Shown here: positions 55,717 through 64,000 of the stretch, piece after piece
Position numbering within the stretch: the first letter of the stretch is position 1
How the letters are laid out: the number at the start of each line of letters is the position of its first letter
From: Hsuehochloa calcarea
Taxonomy: Eukaryota > Streptophyta > Magnoliopsida > Poales > Poaceae
Length of the DNA stretch: 64,000 nt
Direction: 5' to 3'
NCBI GenBank assembly: GCA_036346395.1
Contig: CM070594.1
Location: 17,145,385 to 17,209,384, forward strand
Program-made: the position numbers and the translations under genes
Notes under the pieces: generated by a model
Seen by the model: only the letters and a program-made list of their open reading frames with translations
Told to the model about the DNA's origin: nothing
The model's database searches: none

Positions 55717-58700
55717 TCATCCCATCGCATTCGGCATGGTGAAAAATGGCTTGAGCGTCAGTAAGAACCCAATTACTGACACCATGTTCAGCATCAAGAA
55801 CAGGATCTGATCACCTGCATGTTGCATGACAAATCAAATAAGTATATGCACTTTGATAACATGTATATGCTTGTCATCCAAGTTAAGTCAAAGCTATCAA
55901 TAGTAATGCAATTAGCGTTGCTTGGAAGAGCCATGTGTTTACCTGGTAAGAACAACCCAGTTATGTGCTTCTGAGCCCATGAAAACCTACAAAAAGGCAA
56001 GAAAGAAATTCATTAACCAGAAAGCACACTTGCAAGCCAATTCTTGTTGCTTTCTTCTGAACAAAAAAAAACAGAAGATTTCGTAGTCACAAAAGAAAAG
56101 AAACAACGTGCTTACAGAATGCCAGCTGCTGCTGGAGCTACAGCTTTAAAGATTGACATCAGAGTCACGGAGATGCCATTTGCAACACCTCTTTGTTTTT
56201 GTGTCTGTACATGTTTCATGAGAGAAGTTAGAACTTACATGTTAGAACAAAGACAAAATTAGTCTACCACGTGGGATTGTGACACGTACCACTGCGGTGT
56301 TTTGCAGAATGTTGCACGCAATAGTAATCGTGGCCTGTTTTGTTCAAAAGATACATTAGAATTTGCTAATAATAAAGTTATATTGTAAAATCACTGAGCT
56401 CATTTTCTCTAATCAGTAGTTTGTTTTTTAAAAACGTATTCTCTCTTAATTTTTTTCGTTGTCGGCAACTTTGTGTCAGTACAGTTTGGAATTCTGAAAC
56501 ATGGAATTATGTCGGTAAAATAAGATTCAAAGTTTTCCCTAATCCATTTGCCTAGTAAGATAGACTAGATCGCAGAAGCTCTCACAGCGAACATATTCTT
56601 CAAGAGCGAAGCTATGTTGATGAGTATTTTGAGCTCCAGACCATACAGGTTGGCCATGAATGGATATGTTGCAAGGAGAAGTATAGACAAGACCTGAAAA
56701 TCAAACATGTATTCGATACTGTAAAATAGATCCATCATACTAAAAAGTTTTCAAAACAAATATATTTCTCACATACCGCCGCAGAACGGAATGGCTTGAC
56801 TGGTCCAACATACTTGGCAAGGAATGGATAAATAGCGAGTTGATATACCAGAACACCAAAACCTACAATATCCAATGAAGTCGTCAGGTAAAGAATTCAA
56901 CCGCAATGCTACAGGAAATAGGTAAAGAAGCATGCAATATATCTGTTGTTTCATTAATTTTACGGATTATGTTTCTCTTGCACAATAATCATAGACAAGA
57001 GCTTGCTGAAATATCACATACCCGGATTATGTTTCTCTTGCACAATAATCATAGACAAGAACTTGCAGAAATATCACATACCCGAGATAGCTAGCACAGT
57101 ACCAACATCCTGGGATGTAAAACTCAGGCCCCGATATTTTCTGCTGCTCACAGCCCAGAGTGAAAATATCTGAAGAAAGAATTTACAGAACACATTAACA
57201 TGTGAATTTGCTTTTGTTTCCAAATCTAATTGCTTTCTAGCCGCTAGATACAATGATATATCAGCATCTTCTCAAATTGAACTGTTGTTGAAGATATTAT
57301 TACCATAATCATCTATGATTCAGAAATAGAGATTACCTCAAGATAAGCTGTATCATGAAGAGAAAAGACACAGTAGAGGGTCATTGCTGACATCAACTGC
57401 CAGTTCTTTAGCAAGTTCTTTGTAGATTTCATTCTGCCTGATCCAGATTCTTTAGCTTTCCCATCTTCTGAGTTTGAAGAAACAACTTGTGCCTCCATTG
57501 CATCAATAGCTTCTACATTGTCATCATGGTGCATGTGCAGAGTTTCCTAAGAACAAGGGGAAAATGTTAAGCAACTTCTCTCCAAGAGTTATTTTGGAAG
57601 CACTGGAACACTGTATTGAACAAATGCAAATCAATTTTGATGTATTTCATGTATTAAGAGGCCAATGGGCCAATATAATCTCTAATATATATCTCTAACA
57701 CCCCCTCAAACTCATGGTGGATCAACAACACTGAGTTTGGAGAGATAGAAGCCATGCTGTGCTCGAGTCTGGGCCTTCGTGAAGAAATCCGCTATCTGAA
57801 GCTCTGAAGGCACATACTGAAGAGCAATCACCTGATCATGCACACAAGACCTCATGAAGGAAGCATCAACACCAATATGCTTGGTGAGCTCATGCTTCAC
57901 GTGGTCACGCAATACTTGATAGCACTGCATCTTTCGACAAGAGAGGAGTCGGTGTAATGTGAAACACCAAAATCCTCAAGTAACCACCGTAGCCAAGTAA
58001 TCTCTGCATCAAGAGAGCCATAGCACGCAACTCGACCTCTGCACTCGAGCGGGACACTGCAGATGCTTTCTTCGCCTTCCGTGCAATAAGCGAACCACCA
58101 AGAAAAACACGATGAAGCAGAGATAGACCGCGATCGAGGGATCGGCCGCCCAAGTAGCATCCGAATAAGCTCAAGTCAGAGCGATGGGAGCGTGGAAAGA
58201 AGAGACGGCGAGAGATAGTCCCACGAAGGTATCGCAGAACTCGAAGAAGGTGGCTGTAGTGGACCTGAGTGGGAGCAGAAACAAACTGACTCAGAATGTG
58301 AACTGGATAAGTGATATCCGGACGAGTAACAGCAAGGTAGACAAGACTCCCAACAAGGTGGCGATAGCGAGTCGGATCAGAAAGAGGCTCGCCATCAGAG
58401 GGTCGGAGGTGAACATTGAGCTCCATAGGAGCCTCAACAGACGTCGATCGATGAGGAGGTGCGATCAAGAAGATCCTGAATATACTTCTCTTGGGACATA
58501 AAGAAACCATCTGGAGTGGAAGTAACCTCAATCCCAAGGAAGTAACGAAGAGGACCAAGATCCGACATAAGGAACTGCTCACTAAGACGAGCCTTGACAA
58601 AGGTAATGTACTCAGAGTCATCTCCGGTAATGATCATATCATCAACATACAGAAGAAGAAGAGTCCGACCACGAGACGAAGTGTGGACAAAGAGCGCAGG

Positions 58701-61700
58701 ATCATGATCACTTGCTGAAAAGCCAGCAGCAGTGACCACAAAGGAGAAGCGCTCAAACCAGGCACGAGGGGCTTGCTTAAGGCCATAGAGAGCGGCGAAG
58801 GCGGCGGACCACGCCCTCGAGAATGAATACCCGGTGGCGGATGCATGTAGACCTCCTCACGCAACTCGCCATTAAGAAAGGCATTCTTGACATCAAGCTG
58901 AGAAACAGACCAGTGGCGAACAGACGCCACCGAAAGAAGAGTGCGGACAGTGGTCATGTGGGCCACAGGAGCAAAAGTCTCGTCGTAGTCACGACCATGC
59001 TCCTGCTGGAAGCCATGAGCAACAAGACGCGCCTTATAGCGCTCAAGAGAGCCATCAGAGCGAGTCTTAATCTTAGACCCACTTGCATGTGATGGGACGA
59101 GTGAGATGGAAAAGGAACAAGATCCCAAGTACCCGATGCGCTCGAGGGCAAGAATCTCCTCGGCCATGGCATGTCGCCACTCGGGATGAGTAATAACATC
59201 CCTGTGGGAGGCAGCTCACAAGTAGCCGCACCAAAAAAGGCAAACAGGCGAGGGCGAATCGACCGGCGATCGCGGAGCGTAGCGAGGAGAAGACGGCCCA
59301 TCGGGGAAGATGAAGTATCGAGAAGAAGATGAAACATCGGGAGAAGTGGACTCATCCGAAGATCCTCAATCGAGGTCGACGAGTGTAGACGAGTGTAGTG
59401 GGGAGCTCGAGGAGCCGCAGGAGACGGCAAGCGGCGACAATGGCGGAGAGGCCACAGGAGAAATATGTGGAGACTCGGTGGGGCGGGTGGACGAGGCAAG
59501 ACAGAGATAGGTGTATCCGGAAAAGTCAAAAAGACAGAGACTCCACAGAGGAAGCCAAGGAGAGCAGGGCGTGGGTAGAAGGGACGAGACTCGTCGAAAG
59601 TGACGTCCCGAGAAATCCGCATCCGTCGACCAACAGATCCCAAAGACGATAGCCCTTGTGCTCAAGATCAGATCCCGAAAAGACACACTCAACGGTGAGC
59701 GATCGGTTTAGTGCGTTCGAGGGGCGAGAAGAACGTAGCAAACGCAGCCAAAAGCGAGCGAAGAAGGCGAGTAGTCGAGGGAGACCACAGAGGCGCTCAA
59801 TAGGGATTGCGCTCAAGAAGCGTAAGAAGGCCGATGTTAACGAGATAGGTGGCGATGGAAAGCGACCTCCGCCCAAAAGTGAGGTGGGATAGGCGGCAAT
59901 CATCGTGGCACGAGCCGACTCAAGAAGGTGACGATGCTTGCGCTCAAAGAACACCATTCGAGCATGAGCACGGGACAAGAGAATCGAGCGAGAGTGCCCC
60001 GCCGGCAAGGAAGCTGCGTGAGGTGATGAGAGAGGTACTTCGCCACAGAGTCGGCCACGAAAAACACGAATAGGAGTGGAGAACGTATGCGAACCATGGT
60101 GGCAAATGTTTATAGATGGACAAGACCTCACTACGAAGACATGAAATATATCCAAGTGTGGCGAGAGAAATCATCTATAAATATGATATAGTATCGATGA
60201 CCCCCTTTCGAAACGAAGGGAGCCAGACCTCAAACATCAGAATGAACAAGATCAAACAAGATCAAAAGGACGCTGAGACACTGACTCACTATGATGATAA
60301 GGAAGCTGAATCTGTTTGCCTAACTTACGCCTCGACAATCTAAAGAGACGTCTCTGAGAGCAGATCCCGAAGACCACGACGAACTAAGGACGACGGGCGA
60401 GATCCACACGATGGCCAAGACGGTGATGCCATCACTGAAAGCGCTGTGAGACGGAGTGGCGTAAGCGGAGATCGCAGCGGCTGACGGTGTCGTGAAGGAA
60501 GGTGAAGCCAGTCAAGCTCCCAAAGACGTTGTGAGTCAAGACGTCGAGGGCCAGAACCAACCAGAACTCCCGTGTGGCGGTCCTGAACACAACAAGAGTC
60601 AGAGTCGAGAATGACTCGATAACCAAGATCGATGTCGCCCAAACAGAAAGAAGTCGCATGGTAAGGCGAGGAACATGAGCAATGTAAGGAACATGGAAAG
60701 ATGAGTTGCTTAGGGTCCTCGACCGAGACGAAAGAGAGGTACCATCGCCAGTAAGAACAACGACGGGAGATTCAAGAGGTGTAATGAAGGATGAGTAGAA
60801 GAATCGGAGTCATGTGAAAAGATGCTCCGAATCAAGAATCCACGGGAGGTCTTTGGGTGTGGAGGTGGTGGTTTCGCGATTCAAGAGTCGATGTGCGTAA
60901 CCGATGCGTAACTCATCAAAGGAGAATCTGAAGTAGCAATCAGGTGTCAGTCGGCTATCTCTCGCTTTCGATGAGAGAAACTGAATGAGTCGATGCGACG
61001 TCGATGTAGAAGCACCGATCTGCGGTGCTAGTAGAAGAACGGCGTGAAAGATGCCGCTTCTTATAGCACCGAACTCAATGTGGCCGACCTTGTCGCAGTA
61101 GAAGTAGTGAGGACGGCAACCGCCAGATTGAGGGCGACCACCACCACCTGTGGCAGCCGCTGGAGGAGGTAGTGTGCTGAAGCGTGGAGTAGCACCACGA
61201 AGGCGAACGGAAGCCATTGGTAGGCGGCGCCGACGGCGCGGCGACCAAGGCAACGAACGGTCTAACAGCGCTACCGACGCGCGCGGTTAGATTGACGTTT
61301 TTTCGAATTGGCTTTAAATCACCCGCCGACCCAAAAGCAACCAGAGACGGCCCAACAAGAATCTTTGCTCACGGAAAACCTAGTTTTCCCTCTGCTTGCT
61401 TAACACGCCGCGCCGCGCGCTTCTTCTTCAGGCGCGATCAGTAGCCGGCTCACCTCGGGCGACTTCCCAATGGGCGATCTTCCCGTGGCGTATCGACCGC
61501 AGCCTTCTTCGTCGGTGCTTCTCCCGACGAACCGCACCGACCGCAGCACGCTTCCTTCCTGGCTGGCCGCCGCGCGTCGCTTCTCTCCCGACCGCGGCTC
61601 GCTGCGGGCTGCTTCCGGCGCAAGACTATCGCTTCTTCTCCGTCGGTGCTTCCGTGGCAAGATCGCAGCTTCTCCCGATCGCACTCCGGGATCCCGATCC

Positions 61701-64000
61701 GACCGCGATCGAGGTGCCTCTCCGGCGGATCTTGGGCGGCGATACTGGCGATGGCGGCGATGGTGATGACGATGGCTTCGGCGGCGGATCCCTGCCGGCT
61801 GCTTCTCCCGGCGGGCGTACGGCTTCTTCTCCCGTCGGTGCTTCTCTTGTCGGCAGAGCTCGAGCGACGACGGTGGCGCAGGCGAAGCCCGTGTGGAGAC
61901 CGGAGATTCGATCGAGAGTTGTCGAAGATGACAACAGGAGGTGATGCTCTGAGCGCGGCGGCGGCGTGGCGACAAACGAAGCGAACCCTAGGTACGCTCT
62001 GATACCATGTTATGATTGTCACTTGTATTCAATATGAGGCCAATGGGCCAATATATATACAAGAAGATGTTACAGATAAGGAAATTAAATAATATCTAGA
62101 GTCCTATTCTATCTCTAATATATATCTCTAACATTAAGCACGTAGCATTTTCAAGGGAAATAATCATTGGGAGAGGTGGTGGCGTACCGGAAGCCAAATG
62201 CATGCAACACATGCTCCTGCTGCTAGTACTGATACGACGAAGGAAGGGAGAAAGTATGGAAACCTACAACACACTTGAAAGGTTTTATCTTATGCTCGAA
62301 ACGATACAAAGATTTATTTATATGAAACAGTATGAATGATGATTTACCTCCCAAATATGGACTCCTCGGAGAAAAGATTTGGGTACGTCTTTGCAGGCTG
62401 ATACAGGATAGAGGATACACAATGTTAGCCAAGACTGTTACTCAGAGCCAGTATAGGATTACTGTTAGTCAGAGCTATGTGAGTAGTGAATATTTGGTTA
62501 TTGTTCGTTCAGGAAAGCGGTCCATTCAACCAAAAAATAGTTGTGCCAAATTTGTTCCTTTAGCACTTTTTTTTTGCACACGCATGAGAAGTCAGCTCTG
62601 ATGAAGTGAAGTACGATGCAACGAAGGTTTCATATTTCTAAGAAGCTAAATTTCCTCATTACCAAAGTGGACTTATCCTCACCTGTGCAAGAAATCCTCC
62701 AATAGCTGGTCCAACAACAAGAGCTATTGCCCGCGAAGAAGTAACCTATGACATAATGTTAGACATAAGTAGCTGGTGTAAATATGAACATGATAACTTT
62801 AAGCATTTTTCAAAAGGAAGAAACAGGGTCCGAAATGCAAAACATAAGAGGGACTGTTCTTACAAGTGAGATTCCTAGAGCTTGGTGCTCTTCCCTGCAG
62901 ACTTCTGAAGCATATGCCTGGAGAATGAAGATGAAGGCATGAGTATCCAACAACCAAGTGTTATTTGCTTAGTCTCAGCCATCCACACAGTAAATTACCT
63001 TGATTGGTCCTAGTATACCACAGAGTAACCCAAGTAACCCCCTAGTTACAATTGCCATCCAGTAAGTCGTGCTAAGACCAAAGAGCGTGTTAAACACAAT
63101 CCTGAAGGGAAAAAAGGTAAAACAAGATTTACTTCAGTCAAAATGAATGGAGTACTAAGTATATTTTCATAATGTAACTGAATGTTCCATACACTGAGAG
63201 GATACTGATCACAATGCAGGGCTTCCTCCCATATTTGTCAGCAAACATGCCCCATGGCACAGCACTGATGGTTCTTCCAAGGAAATAAGTAGCCCCTTAA
63301 ACACACAGAGTATAGTCAGTAACTACTAGTTCACAATAACTTTTGTTGAATAGCGATATTAACCGTGAGTCTGCTTAAGTATTCGATGACAATGTACATG
63401 TATAATTTACTTAAAAGTATAGATACGTATACACATCGTCAAGTTCAAGTTTTGCCCATATTTTTGGTAATTTGTCAAACCATGAGAGGAGACAATGCTC
63501 ACCGACAAAACCAGCATAGAACCCAATGTCTTGCTCTTGCTTTGCAACTTTCAAGTCCCTGATCTATTGCATCATAACAAAAGTGAACATAGTATCACCA
63601 TCTAGTATGTAAGAATTCATTAAGTAGCAAGTTTGCTCCATACTAAGGATAAATATTCAAGTTTACAACATCTCTACATACCATGAAGTATAGATAGGGG
63701 AACAATGACTGGATCGGTAGTGCTGGAAAGACAACAAACCAAGGTATTAGTCAGCAAGTTCTAAAATCAATTTAATATAACAGAACTAAAACAAATGAAA
63801 GAAATATATCCTCTAAAACAAATGAAAGAAATATATCCTCTTTCTGACAAAAATAAGGTGACAAAAAAATCTAGTTTTTAAAAAAACAAATGCATGAGAC
63901 ACTAGCACATATTCACCACAATGCATATGGTGTCATTTTTCATGTCGTTATGTCATTAAAGTTGTCCAGTGGTAGAAACCAGGTGTACTCGCATTTTTTC
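55717..64000 (-). CDS. ZIFL: Zinc-induced facilitator-like (ZIFL) MFS transporter, 5' end outside window
   Basis: Plant ZIFL proteins are 12-helix major facilitator transporters, in known cases at the tonoplast or plasma membrane and linked to zinc/nicotianamine, phytosiderophore, potassium or auxin transport; the substrate here cannot be told. Exons, in translation order: 63722-63682, 63563-63503, 63295-63193, 63101-62999, 62917-62864, 62745-62683, 62397-62348, 62263-62188, 57546-57337, 57169-57082, 56862-56777, 56693-56586, 56334-56290, 56204-56116, 55986-55943, 55814-55717. All junctions are GT-AG and in frame, about 439 residues in total. MFS motif A is GMFADKYGRKP; the antiporter motif C is ALVVGPAIGGFLAQ. 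A hydrophilic central loop (ETLHMHHDDNV...) precedes NWQLMSAMTLYCVFSLHD. The C-terminus is GFLLTLKPFFTMPNAMG. The first exon(s), with the family's N-terminal Cys motif, lie beyond 64000. The gene looks intact despite a Copia insertion in the 4.6-kb intron 57547-62187. Confidence 0.88.
56963..57082. repeat. 60-bp tandem duplication at a ZIFL splice donor
   Basis: Two 60-bp copies (56963-57022 and 57023-57082) beginning CGGATTATGTTTCTC and differing at two positions. On the gene's - strand each copy starts with the donor GGGTATGTGATATTTC, so the 5' splice site of the exon 57082-57169 exists twice in tandem. Confidence 0.93.
57714..60160 (-). pseudogene. Copia G pol remnant
   Basis: From high to low coordinate: integrase pieces (60155-59526) with GVAERKHRHLLE-like text in shifting frames; RT (59167-58634) with YKARLVAHGFQQEHGRDYDETFAPVA, SQLDVKNAFLNGEL and, at 58665-58620, YVDDMIITGDD; then LGPLRYFLGIEV; RNase H region (58420-57714) with GSLVYLAVTRPDI, RSSAEVELRAMA and the tail ADFFTKAQTRAQH. 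At least six frame changes or stops are needed to join these parts. Confidence 0.85.
60810..61217 (-). pseudogene. Copia G short gag/zinc knuckle and protease start
   Basis: ATG at 61217 (MASVRLRGATPRFS) is soon followed by FYCDKVGHIE, half of a zinc knuckle, and by PWILDSEHLFT, where Copia proteases have PWILDSGA. The Gag helical domain that normally precedes the knuckle is missing, so an internal deletion removed most of gag. The catalytic Asp-Ser-Gly of protease is altered to DSE. Confidence 0.6.
61218..61995 (-). other. GC-rich leader of Copia G
   Basis: Between the primer binding site and the gag remnant is a GC-rich stretch with repeated GGAGAAGCACCGACGG/GAGAAGAAGC-like phrases on the - strand. 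Several Arg/Ser-rich open frames on both strands overlap each other here and none is credible as a protein. Confidence 0.5.
62008..62133 (-). repeat. 5' LTR of Copia G
   Basis: 126 bp, bounded by TG...CA on the - strand, with the primer binding site complement GCTCTGATACCA immediately at 61996-62007. Confidence 0.88.
63786..63839. repeat. 27-bp tandem duplication in a ZIFL intron
   Basis: Two perfect copies of a 27-bp AT-rich unit beginning CTAAAACAAATGAAAG, inside the intron upstream of exon 63682-63722. Confidence 0.95.

Larger units (their letters stand above)
57654..62133 (-). mobile_element. Copia retrotransposon G inserted in a ZIFL intron
   Basis: On the - strand: 126-bp 5' LTR (62133-62008, TGTTAGAGATATA...CATAACA), primer binding site TGGTATCAGAGCG, GC-rich leader, short gag and knuckle, protease, integrase, RT, RNase H, polypurine tract GAGGGGG (57701-57707), and a 3' LTR of about 42 bp ending near 57659. 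The 3' LTR copy lacks an internal ~55-65 bp and its last ~29 bp. TTAAG occurs at both edges (57654-57658 and 62134-62138), a possible target duplication. Its sense is the same as the host gene. Frames are broken, so it is defective. Confidence 0.85.

Noticed and set aside
61396..62022. Arg-rich frames up to 191 codons on both strands
   Set aside because: They lie in the Copia G leader, overlap on both strands and show no domain.
55717..64000. Reading the two ZIFL exon clusters as two separate genes
   Set aside because: Exon phases join correctly across the intron holding Copia G and the combined protein follows the MFS order without gap or overlap.

Overview
This window is nuclear DNA from a flowering plant, most likely a grass (Poaceae). 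The evidence is multi-exon genes with GT-AG introns, grass-like protein sequences, GC-rich first exons, and long, nested LTR retrotransposons of types common in grass genomes. No prokaryotic operon, CRISPR array, rRNA or tRNA gene was seen. Exon coordinates below were read by eye from splice signals and protein family conservation.

Three host genes are present. (1) COP9 signalosome subunit 2 (CSN2), + strand, 3520-8442. The first exon is not visible and exon 2 (5502-5741) has lost one base. (2) A calmodulin, + strand, 9404-14664, two exons split by a 4.8-kb intron. It lacks two residues of the fourth EF-hand loop. (3) A zinc-induced-facilitator-like (ZIFL) major facilitator transporter, - strand, from 55717 past the right edge. 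Sixteen exons are visible, and a Copia element sits in one intron.

Between calmodulin and ZIFL, about 40 kb (14776 to about 55260) is almost entirely transposable elements: Gypsy element C (14776-25905, 3.1-kb LTRs), Copia/Sirevirus-like A (25906-36401), Copia/Sirevirus-like B (36402 to about 40300, gag only), a - strand transposon-derived GRF/plant-mobile-domain gene pair (40340-42896), two long Gypsy-type LTRs in opposite orientation (E about 42897-46530, F about 46542-50561), and a gag-only Gypsy derivative D (50562 to about 54990). C lacks its left LTR end, and both Copia 5' LTRs begin exactly where the neighbouring element ends. This fits C nested in A nested in B, followed by one deletion that fused the left side of the stack to the calmodulin 3' flank. 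Smaller insertions are a solo Copia-type LTR (769-2637), a 333-bp Copia relic (4955-5287) and a 243-bp hAT-like MITE (7298-7540) in CSN2 introns, and a compact LTR element with a MITE in its LTR (11305 to about 12899) in the calmodulin intron.

The most interesting structure is not a protein. Four divergent Gypsy LTR types (C, D, E, F) share an ordered cis-module: a perfect 12-bp palindrome CTATTCGAATAG, then 310-360 bp later a 6-bp-stem hairpin GAGTAC/GTACTC (AAGTAC/GTACTT in F, a compensatory pair change), then the LTR end. The Copia LTRs carry clusters of a different near-palindrome, CGGTCCGACCG.
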